From NCBI RefSeq assembly GCF_026672275.1, contig NZ_JANQCD010000022.1, forward strand, positions 22,017-86,016: a stretch of 64,000 bases of DNA, read 5' to 3'. Of this stretch, positions 57,326 to 64,000 are shown one piece after another. The notes beneath the pieces were generated by a model. That model was not told the DNA's origin. It did no database searches and saw only the letters and a list, made by a program, of their open reading frames with translations. The DNA comes from Marinifilum sp. D737. GTDB taxonomy: Bacteria; Bacteroidota; Bacteroidia; Bacteroidales; Marinifilaceae. Both the position numbers and the translations under genes were made by a program. Positions within the stretch are counted from its first letter, which is position 1. Each line of letters starts with the position of its first letter.

Positions 57326-58253
57326 AAGTAATTCGGAGATAAGAGAATTCCATTTTCGATAAGAATTTTTCAGTTTCCTTCATGTTTCTTGTAAAACCAA
57401 GAAGGTAACCACCACCTCCTGAACCACATAATTTCAACCAGAATTTATTAGAGTCCAGGCCTGTTTTCCACAATGTCCTATAAGCATGTGGAATCTTATT
57501 TGTAAAGTTTTGATATTGAAATGATGAAAGGCTTTGTATGGATTCAAAAAAACTGTCAATATCATTATTGCAAAAAGAATTGATACATTGTTGAGTAACT
57601 GGTATCAGTTGTTCAACAATTTTATTTCGAAAATCAATCGATTCACATTTCAATAGAAAATTATTTACCAAAGGAGCTGTATCGCCTTTTTGTTGGGTAT
57701 CAATTAAAAATACCGCAGCATTTTCAAAAAAATTATCCAACTGCAAATTCACAAGTTCAAGCTTGTCATTTCCTGAAACCAATATTGGTTTATTCACATA
57801 TGAAATCAATGGATCTAAGCCAGAACTTTTACCATGAAATCCTGATTCAAGCATGGATAAACTTTGCTTTAAATCTGTTAAGTTAGCTTCATTGCATTCC
57901 TTCATATTCCCATACCGCTTGTAGATTGCGGCACACAATGCACCAGAACTTCCCACACCATAACTTATTGGAATTGAAGAATCAAAAAATAAACCTGACT
58001 TGAGATCATTTTCCAAATCCGATAAGTTCAAAATAGAATCGAAAACATCAGAATTGGAAAGAAGGTATCTGAAATACTTCTTTAGCTCTGAATTCGATTT
58101 TTTCTCTGTTTCAGATTTATTTGAACTCATGAAAGCAAAATTGGCCTTAAACATTTTGAAAGGTATGCTTAACGCCATAGAACCCAACAACACCGAATAT
58201 TCTCCAAACAGAAGAAGTTTCCCATGAAACAATTCACACTCTTTATTCACCAC
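57309..58253 (-). CDS. mvk: Mevalonate kinase-like GHMP kinase
   Basis: ATP-dependent phosphorylation of mevalonate to 5-phosphomevalonate. 314 aa. GHMP motif 1 at the N-terminus (ELFHGKLLLFGEYSVLLG), the ATP-binding PISYGVGSSGALCAA (95-109), the mevalonate-kinase-like MLESGFHGKSSGLDPL (Glu136, Asp147), and motif 3 KLCGSGGGGYLLGF. The assignment among GHMP kinases rests on the E...HG-x-SSGLD motif and on the operon. It overlaps mvaD by 11 bp. Confidence 0.85.
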   Translation of the reverse strand: MVNKECELFHGKLLLFGEYSVLLGSMALSIPFKMFKANFAFMSSNKSETEKKSNSELKKYFRYLLSNSDVFDSILNLSDLENDLKSGLFFDSSIPISYGVGSSGALCAAIYKRYGNMKECNEANLTDLKQSLSMLESGFHGKSSGLDPLISYVNKPILVSGNDKLELVNLQLDNFFENAAVFLIDTQQKGDTAPLVNNFLLKCESIDFRNKIVEQLIPVTQQCINSFCNNDIDSFFESIQSLSSFQYQNFTNKIPHAYRTLWKTGLDSNKFWLKLCGSGGGGYLLGFTRNMKETEKFLSKMEFSYLRITSTSMG

Positions 58254-59292
58254 CGGAAATATTTATTTGTTTGGGACCGAAGCCTGTTTCATCCTTAAGA
58301 TATCTCCCATCTTCAAGCAATTCCTTTAATTGTTTACTTACAAAAGCATCAACTTTTACACTGTCTTTTTTAGGAAACATCAAGTGAATATTCGGACCAG
58401 CATCCAAAGTAAACCCTACAGGAATTTGGGTTTCATTTCTGAATTCACGAATTAATTCAATTGCTTCCAAAGTATTAGGTTTCATCAAGGTAAATGAAGG
58501 TGTAGAATTCATCATTAAACCATGCAAACTTAATGCTTCATTTTCAACAACTTCTATAAAATCATCCAAATCGCCACTACGCAAAATGCCAAGCATTCGC
58601 TCAAAGTTTGAATTGGCCTGATCATATCTGGCTTGAGCAAATGGATGATTCTTCATCAATCCATGTCCTGCAGAACTTGAAACTTTTTTCTTTTTAGAAC
58701 TTACCAATAAAATATAATCCTGGTAATCTTTAAATATTGGATGAATGTATTTTGCAAAAGGAGTTGCAAAATCATTGGAGGCTTTCGAGAATGCACTGCT
58801 CTTGCCCCATGTTGCATAGGATTCATAAATCGATCGTGAAGCACTACCCGATCCCAAACGAGCAAGAAAACTCGCTTTTTGCAAAAATTCATCCCGCTCC
58901 AATTTCTTTCCTGTAATCAATTCTTCCATACTACAAATGCACAAAGCAAGAGCACTCATGGCCGACGCAGAGCTGGCAATTCCTGTAGAATGAGGAAAAG
59001 TATTTTCTGATGTGATAGAATACGAGTACTGGCTTAAAAGTGGTAATTCCTCATTTAATCCTTCAAAAAGAGTTTCAATCCTTTTGGCAAAATCAAGATT
59101 TTCTTTTCCTTCAAATTCAAAATTTATCCACTTCTCTTTTCTTTCCGAAAATGACAATTGAGTTCTACTTACCGCATTCTTCAAAGTCATGCTTACGGAT
59201 GGATTACAAGGGTACTGTCTGCCCATTTTTCCCCAATATTTTATCAATGCAATATTTGAAGGGCTCTCCCAAGCCACAGTTCCTTTCTTCAT
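58243..59292 (-). CDS. mvaD: Diphosphomevalonate decarboxylase
   Basis: ATP-dependent decarboxylation of mevalonate diphosphate to isopentenyl diphosphate. 349 aa with signature blocks AWESPSNIALIKYWGKMG, CNPSVSMTL, FPHSTGIASSASAMSALA, RLGSGSASRSIYESYATWG and FTLDAGPNIHLMFP, the last containing the catalytic Asp region. Intact. The last 11 bp overlap the mvk start, so they are translationally coupled, and the gene lies 14 bp after the GYDIA kinase gene. Confidence 0.94.
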   Translation of the reverse strand: MKKGTVAWESPSNIALIKYWGKMGRQYPCNPSVSMTLKNAVSRTQLSFSERKEKWINFEFEGKENLDFAKRIETLFEGLNEELPLLSQYSYSITSENTFPHSTGIASSASAMSALALCICSMEELITGKKLERDEFLQKASFLARLGSGSASRSIYESYATWGKSSAFSKASNDFATPFAKYIHPIFKDYQDYILLVSSKKKKVSSSAGHGLMKNHPFAQARYDQANSNFERMLGILRSGDLDDFIEVVENEALSLHGLMMNSTPSFTLMKPNTLEAIELIREFRNETQIPVGFTLDAGPNIHLMFPKKDSVKVDAFVSKQLKELLEDGRYLKDETGFGPKQINISGGE

Positions 59293-59306
59293 TCGCTTAT
59301 CAATTG

Positions 59307-60227
59307 TTAACTCAAGATAATATCATCCCAAGCAAATATTGTAGTTAATCCTTTCTCATAAAAGTAGCGGTACACTTCTCGCTTTCCTAAATCTGATCGA
59401 ACCAAAATAAAGTCTCCACCCCATGCTCCTAATGACTTAATACTTCCTTCAAAATCAGGAAAATTTTTAGCCTTTACAGGATCTATATGGAGTACTTCTG
59501 CAATAAACCTTTCATGTTCAGAAATTAAAGCATCAAATTCCATGGAATTTTCACTTTGTAACAACTTTTTACTCAGCAGTGATATGCTTTCAACCTGCGT
59601 TTTTGTTACTGGATTTCCATTCAAATATTTCTTTACACTTTCTTCGCTATTCTGCTTGTTTCCCAAGTATACAAAGAAAAGCTGATCTGAAAAATCAGGT
59701 TCAAACCTTATCGGATATATCATGGGATGAGATTCATTTCTACGAAATAAAATGGGCAAACAATAATTTGCACAAGCTATATCATATCCAGATCCATTTG
59801 ACACCAAAGCATGTAGTTCATAAGGATTCACATCTGCCCATTGAGCAATGTTATTTATCAAACTTGAACTACTTCCTAACCCCCAATTTCTATCAAAATT
59901 GATTTCCGTTTTAACCTTTAATGATAGATTTGGCAAAAAATCGGGATTTAATTTTTTTGCCTGATTCAATATAAAACATACAAAATCCTTCTCAGAAGTT
60001 CCCTTATTTTCAGCAATTAAAATATCCTTTTCAGAGATTGAGAATTGCAACCAGGGTTGAGCTCTATCCAATGCGATCCAATCCAATAGAATTCTATCCG
60101 ATTCATAAATTTCCATCAATTGACCAAATCGAAGAGGTATAGCCAACGACAAAGCGCCATGCAGTACCAAATACTCTCCGGTAATTAGAAATTTAGCATT
60201 TGAATAATATTTTTTCAATGGAGTCAA
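59307..60227 (-). CDS. GYDIA family GHMP kinase (candidate phosphomevalonate kinase)
   Basis: 306 aa GHMP-fold kinase. N-terminal SNAKFLITGEYLVLHGALSL, ATP loop NWGLGSSSSLIN (GLGSSSS at 116-122) and the family-naming motif GSGYDIACANY (145-151). The C-terminal glycine block is short (KSLGAWGGDFILV). The family is Bacteroidota-specific and usually sits in mevalonate clusters. With reductase, mevalonate kinase and decarboxylase genes beside it, the missing step would be phosphomevalonate kinase; this is inference from context. It ends one base before HMG-CoA reductase begins downstream of it in coordinates. Confidence 0.85.
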   Translation of the reverse strand: MTPLKKYYSNAKFLITGEYLVLHGALSLAIPLRFGQLMEIYESDRILLDWIALDRAQPWLQFSISEKDILIAENKGTSEKDFVCFILNQAKKLNPDFLPNLSLKVKTEINFDRNWGLGSSSSLINNIAQWADVNPYELHALVSNGSGYDIACANYCLPILFRRNESHPMIYPIRFEPDFSDQLFFVYLGNKQNSEESVKKYLNGNPVTKTQVESISLLSKKLLQSENSMEFDALISEHERFIAEVLHIDPVKAKNFPDFEGSIKSLGAWGGDFILVRSDLGKREVYRYFYEKGLTTIFAWDDIILS

Positions 60228-60228
60228 A

Positions 60229-61551
60229 CTATCGCAACTTGGTTCTAATTGATTTGATAAATGATTCTACCTCGCTATAAGATACAGTTTTATGAGCAAA
60301 ATATTCCAAAGCTTGTTTCTTTTCCTCATAATCGGCTTTCAATGCATTTAAAAGATTCGATAAGTGCATTTTCATATGGCCATACTGTATCCCAGTGGTA
60401 ACCAAGGACCTTAAAGCGCCAAAATTATTCGCCAATCCAGCCGTAGCTGTAATCATCATTAATTCTTTTGCAGAAGGTTTTCCAAGTAATTCCAAACCAA
60501 ATTTAGCCAAAGGATGCAAACTGGTAAGTCCACCAACCGTTCCTAAAGAAAGAGGTATGGTTAGTTTGTATTTAAATCGATTATTTGATACGGAAGCATG
60601 AGTAAGGCTTTTGTATTTACCTGATTTAGCTGCCCAAACATGACCGTTAGCTTCAATTGCTCGGAAATCATTCCCCGTTGCTAATGCTACGGCATCAATC
60701 CCATTAAATATTCCTTTATTGTGCGTTGCAGCTCTAAAAACATCTACTTCGGCAATTTTTGAAGCTTTTGAAAATTTCTCCGCAAACTCTTTACCACTCA
60801 TTCCTGGCTCAATATTATCAAGCTCGCGTATATCACACTCCACCCAACTTTCAACAAGACAATCAGGAGTGTAATTGGATAAGATAGACATGATAATTTC
60901 ACATTCACGCTCAATATCATCTAGATCCTGATAATATTTAAAGAACTTCTTCATGGTTTGAGCCATCTGCTCCAGGCAAGAATTTATAAAGTTTGCTCCC
61001 ATGGAATCTACAGTATCAAAATCAACATGCAATTGGTAATAATTTTCCATCTCATGCGATAAATCTACCAATCGTATATTTTGGATACCACCACCTCGCT
61101 GGCGCATATTTCGCGTCAACTCCTTGGTTGTCCGATAAAGTTCATATTTCAACTCAGGTAATAAATCTAACAATCTTACTTTTTCCCCTTTCCATAAGAA
61201 ATGCACTTGTCCGGATTTTACCACAGAAATAACTCGTGCATGAAAACCTCCATGATTTGCCCAAAACTTGGCAGATCGAGAAGCAGCTGCAATAACAGAA
61301 CTCTCCTCGATAACCATAGGAATATGATACAAATTCTTATTAATTAGAAAGTTTGGTGCAACACCAAAAGGCAAATAAAAATTAGAAAGTGTATTTTCGC
61401 TTATCTCATCCAACAGATCCTGTTGTTCCTTATTCTGTAGTCGAAAACTATCTAGTTTTGATTTAATCTTATCAGCGCTATCAGTAAGAGCAGCAACTTT
61501 TTCTTCTCGAGAAAGTTTTGAAAAACCTGATATTATCGATTTTCGCTTCAT
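60229..61551 (-). CDS. mvaA: Hydroxymethylglutaryl-CoA reductase, class II
   Basis: Converts HMG-CoA to mevalonate using NAD(P)H. 440 aa soluble class II enzyme, as in bacteria and archaea rather than the membrane class I form. Start KRKSIISGFSKLSREEKVAAL. The catalytic Glu is in MVIEESSVIAAASRSAKFW, the Lys in ATHNKGIFNGIDAVALATGN, and further blocks are GTVGGLTSLHPLAKFG and GLANNFGALRSLVTTGIQ, with the C-terminal His in YGHMKMHLSN. It is the first gene of the tightly packed mvaA-GYDIA kinase-mvaD-mvk run; fni lies 122 bp upstream. Confidence 0.95.
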   Translation of the reverse strand: MKRKSIISGFSKLSREEKVAALTDSADKIKSKLDSFRLQNKEQQDLLDEISENTLSNFYLPFGVAPNFLINKNLYHIPMVIEESSVIAAASRSAKFWANHGGFHARVISVVKSGQVHFLWKGEKVRLLDLLPELKYELYRTTKELTRNMRQRGGGIQNIRLVDLSHEMENYYQLHVDFDTVDSMGANFINSCLEQMAQTMKKFFKYYQDLDDIERECEIIMSILSNYTPDCLVESWVECDIRELDNIEPGMSGKEFAEKFSKASKIAEVDVFRAATHNKGIFNGIDAVALATGNDFRAIEANGHVWAAKSGKYKSLTHASVSNNRFKYKLTIPLSLGTVGGLTSLHPLAKFGLELLGKPSAKELMMITATAGLANNFGALRSLVTTGIQYGHMKMHLSNLLNALKADYEEKKQALEYFAHKTVSYSEVESFIKSIRTKLR

Positions 61552-61673
61552 AAATTAATATTTAATTCCTGCAATAAAGGAAAATTCAGCAAATAATAAA
61601 ATACTTACAGGTCCTAAATTACATTTTTTATTCAGCGAAGCCAAATCAGTTTAAAAAAAATACATCCATGCAA

Positions 61674-62666
61674 TTACTTTAGTCTTAAAAATGCATTTGC
61701 AATTTTTAAACCTTCAACTTGGGTTTGAAGATAATTTTGCAGATCAGAATACGAACCTTGCGCATATTTTAGCAATTCAGACGCTTGTCCATATATTGAC
61801 GGTAGCTTACTTTTCTGTGTCAGATAATAACCTTCAATAAAACCATGTATCCCACCTGAAATAATTAATTCTTTGCATTTTATATGCTTGTTGCTTTCAA
61901 CAATGGCATTGGTCCATTCCAACATCTGATCAGCAGTATGACCAATTTTTGCCAAAGGGTCATACAGTTGTATCAGATTATCAGGATTTCTCATCATTTC
62001 AATCTTGGCGAAATTGGTTCCTCCAAAGGCAGCAAACTCAAGAGCTTGCAAGGGCAATTGTAAAAGTTGATTTAAGCTATCAGGTCCGAATCCTTGTCCA
62101 ACTTCCTTTACAATCACTGGATATTCAGCATCTTTCAACAAATCTTTTATAGTTTCTATCGGTGACCTTAAAATTAAATCACCCTCGGGTTGAAGCCATT
62201 CCTGCATTGGGTTCACATGAATGATTATTCCATCTGCCTGAAGCTTTTTAACCAGATTAGAAATTTTAGGTAATTCATTATTTTGTATTAACTCCTCAAT
62301 TTGACAAATGCCTAAATTAGCGTATAATGGCAATTCGGATCCCATTATGTGTCTTACATCAAAATCTGCAAGATATTTATCATCCTCCAATAACAACCTA
62401 CAAGAACCTAATCCCATTCCCATACCAAATTCTGCACAAGCTTTTGCAAGATTCGAATTGATTTTTCCAGCAAGTTTAGTACCTCCTGTCATACTCGAAA
62501 CCCAAATTGGTGTACGAATTTCCTTTCCTAAAAAAGTAAACGGTTTCAGTTCCTTTTGCGGATGAGTGTTTATGAATGGCTCATAGTAAAACCTATCATC
62601 AACAAAACTTTTTTCAATTTGAGAACGAAAAGCCAATTCTATATGATCCCTTTTTCTATCGGTCAT
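61674..62666 (-). CDS. fni: Type 2 isopentenyl-diphosphate delta-isomerase
   Basis: FMN-dependent interconversion of IPP and DMAPP. 330 aa TIM-barrel. Start DRKRDHIELAFRSQ, then PIWVSSMTGGTKLAGKIN, GMGMGLGSCR, IIIHVNPMQEWLQPEGD, PVIVKEVGQGFG and FAAFGGTNFAKIE, followed by IISGGIHGF for flavin phosphate binding. These are the type 2 IDI motifs. It probably heads the mevalonate operon, with two candidate -7 boxes upstream. It is useful to organisms that make IPP only through mevalonate, yet dxr is also present here. Confidence 0.93.
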   Translation of the reverse strand: MTDRKRDHIELAFRSQIEKSFVDDRFYYEPFINTHPQKELKPFTFLGKEIRTPIWVSSMTGGTKLAGKINSNLAKACAEFGMGMGLGSCRLLLEDDKYLADFDVRHIMGSELPLYANLGICQIEELIQNNELPKISNLVKKLQADGIIIHVNPMQEWLQPEGDLILRSPIETIKDLLKDAEYPVIVKEVGQGFGPDSLNQLLQLPLQALEFAAFGGTNFAKIEMMRNPDNLIQLYDPLAKIGHTADQMLEWTNAIVESNKHIKCKELIISGGIHGFIEGYYLTQKSKLPSIYGQASELLKYAQGSYSDLQNYLQTQVEGLKIANAFLRLK

Positions 62667-62783
62667 TATTTGTCAAATGTTACAGTTGTCAATATTAATC
62701 CCATCAGTATAAGTTCCCCTACCGAATCTTACTTACACGAAGTAAACACATAATTTTATACTTCATCGAAAGGTAAATCTACA

Positions 62784-62802
62784 CAAAATTAGCTCAAATT
62801 TA
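62784..62802 (-). promoter_or_regulatory. Two candidate -7 boxes upstream of fni
   Basis: The minus strand reads TAAATTTG (62795-62802) and TAATTTTG (62784-62791), both matching TAnnTTTG, 118-136 bp before the fni ATG. No -33 element was assigned. The rest of the divergent gap 62667-62962 shows no gene. Confidence 0.35.
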
Positions 62803-62962
62803 AATCTATTTTGAATCATTCTTAATAAAACAGAAGCCCACACACCTTCATTTAGTTGATTTTAAACACATTAACGCCAACTCTACTAACTTGACAGTTT
62901 TGGCACTAGGATCATATTTAAAGTTGTCATAATTTTACTATTCTGTGTAAAAACATATCACT

Positions 62963-63403
62963 ATGGAACTAGAAATATGGCATTTATGGATGCTACTGTC
63001 AATAGGTTTATTTGTCGTTGAAATTGTTACTTCCACATTTTCTTCTCTGTGCTTTGGCATCGGATCACTTAGTGCTGGTGTATTGGCTTACGCCAATTAT
63101 CCCATATCAATTCAACTGGTAGTATTCTTAACCCTTTCTATAATCACCCTACTGATTCTTAAGCCCTTTCTCAAGCAAAAATTAATCAGTAAAAAAGGAG
63201 TACATCTTTCTATCGATACAGATTATATTGGAAGAGAAGCCTATGTTATAGAAGAAATTAATCCGCATAAAAAAAAAGGAAAAGTTATTATCGCTGGCAC
63301 AGGTAAAAAAGCCACAACCCTATCTGGAGAAATAATTCCTAAAGGTGCTTTTGTTCAAATATTGGATTCAAGTGAAGTAGAATTAACCGTAAAGGAAATA
63401 TAA
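62963..63403 (+). CDS. NfeD-like membrane protein
   Basis: 146 aa. Two or three TM helices (LWMLLSIGLFVVEIVTSTF, and one near residues 45-70) followed by a small OB-fold C-terminal domain starting IGREAYVIEEINPHKKKGKV and ending AFVQILDSSEVELTVKEI. This is the short NfeD1b type that usually pairs with a stomatin/flotillin-like (SPFH) protein. No SPFH gene follows in the visible sequence. It would act in membrane microdomain or stress functions. Confidence 0.85.
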   Translation: MELEIWHLWMLLSIGLFVVEIVTSTFSSLCFGIGSLSAGVLAYANYPISIQLVVFLTLSIITLLILKPFLKQKLISKKGVHLSIDTDYIGREAYVIEEINPHKKKGKVIIAGTGKKATTLSGEIIPKGAFVQILDSSEVELTVKEI

Positions 63404-63743
63404 AAATCAAGCCTAAAACCAACAGTAAAACAACTTAAGCCAAACATTCAGCTAAATTCACTTCCCCGCTAAAAAACTACTAACAAACTCATTATTAAAT
63501 ATATTTATTTAATCAAATTCTTAATTTAAATATAGAATTGATATAAATTAAAAGGCCATTTAATTAAGGAAATTGTTTCTTCTCCCCATTCTAACAGTGT
63601 TTTTATAACAAATAAATATTTACATTCTTTATTTTATTGGTTTAATAGCTTTTATGATTATGATTTATTTTTTGTAAAAATTAAAACCTTTAAAATTATT
63701 ATCATATATTTACAAATGTGCTAAATCACTAAGCCCTAACAAC
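63404..63743. other. 340 bp AT-rich gap
   Basis: Very AT-rich with homopolymeric stretches and no supported ORF. TATATTTA near 63704 is one mismatch from a TAnnTTTG box and may serve the DUF4249 gene. No terminator hairpin for the NfeD-like gene was identified. Confidence 0.4.
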
Positions 63744-64000
63744 ATGCACCTTACTACCATAATTAAACTATTAAAGATCATCTTTGTACTTTTGATCCTA
63801 ATAAATTCGTGTACTGAAAAGTATTTTCCAAATATTGATTCAACAGCTGGAATTCTTGTTGTGGATGGTAGAATAATTAATGATCAAGCTCAATTTGAAG
63901 TTAATTTATTTAGAAGTGTTGAAATTAATTCACATGATTCCTTATTGTTCGAAACAGGAGCACAAATAATTACCCATTGCGATGATGGAACATCTGTCCT
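63744..64000 (+). CDS. DUF4249 family lipoprotein (truncated by window edge)
   Basis: 85 codons visible from ATG 63744. The signal peptide IIKLLKIIFVLLILINSC has a lipobox (LINSC), followed by TEKYFPNIDSTAGILVVDGR and FEVNLFRSVEIN. The start pattern of a lipid-anchored Cys, short spacer, then I-L-V-V-D/E-G is typical of DUF4249, a Bacteroidota family usually encoded just after a TonB-dependent receptor. No receptor gene is seen upstream here. The 3' part is outside the window. Confidence 0.75.
   Translation, partial: MHLTTIIKLLKIIFVLLILINSCTEKYFPNIDSTAGILVVDGRIINDQAQFEVNLFRSVEINSHDSLLFETGAQIITHCDDGTSV

Overview
This is a 64 kb, AT-rich, gene-dense chromosomal segment from a Bacteroidota bacterium. 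The evidence is a fused lpxC/fabZ gene, the type IX secretion translocon sprA, TAnnTTTG-type -7 promoter boxes, an S46 dipeptidyl-peptidase, and families largely confined to the phylum (DUF4837, DUF4249, GYDIA-type GHMP kinase). Gene content and order suggest a marine or anaerobic lineage such as Marinilabiliales/Marinifilaceae; that placement is inference. No IS element, prophage, CRISPR array or rRNA operon was seen.

Layout. 1-3.6 kb (minus): lipid A genes lpxC/fabZ (cut by the left edge) and lpxD, with an HD phosphohydrolase. 3.8-8.8 kb (plus): rimP-nusA-infB with a clear promoter, a leader hairpin and a terminator. 8.9-11.3 kb (plus): ECF sigma factor, an overlapping membrane protein and a secreted protein. 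11.3-29.9 kb (minus): gcvH, sprA, ruvA, pdxA, leucyl aminopeptidase, a DUF4837 lipoprotein, an MltD-like transglycosylase, tatA, rseP, dxr and an M23 peptidase. 29.9-30.3 kb (minus): two identical initiator tRNA genes. 30.9-33.9 kb (plus): exported metallophosphatase, DUF4956 membrane protein and CotH-like protein. 33.9-37.7 kb (plus): rnhB, S46 peptidase, rnhA. 37.8-45.5 kb (minus): a PspA-centred cluster with a YbjN/DUF2170-like protein, PspA, DUF4178, a DUF1190-like Ser/Gly-rich protein, DUF350, a membrane-anchored aminopropyltransferase, AdoMet decarboxylase, a serine protease and a K+ channel. 45.8-48.3 kb (minus): acyltransferase and AraC-type membrane regulator. 48.6-50.7 kb (plus): sucCD. 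50.7-51.9 kb (minus): a Fic protein lacking its catalytic histidine. 52.1-57.3 kb (plus): FadL-type porin and two tandem TPR histidine kinases. 57.3-62.7 kb (minus): a mevalonate-pathway cluster. 62.96 kb to the end (plus): NfeD-like protein and a truncated DUF4249 lipoprotein.

How the parts work together. The left half is mostly housekeeping: envelope lipid, translation and transcription, protein export and cell-wall turnover. The most distinctive points are (i) an intact dxr (MEP route) 29 kb from a mevalonate-pathway operon; (ii) the PspA/DUF350/polyamine/K+ channel cluster, resembling the E. coli yjfIJKLM neighbourhood and possibly an envelope-stress module; (iii) a Fic protein with Leu in place of the motif His; (iv) an exported phosphatase beside a CotH-like atypical kinase candidate; and (v) several inverted repeats or leader hairpins not explained by terminators.
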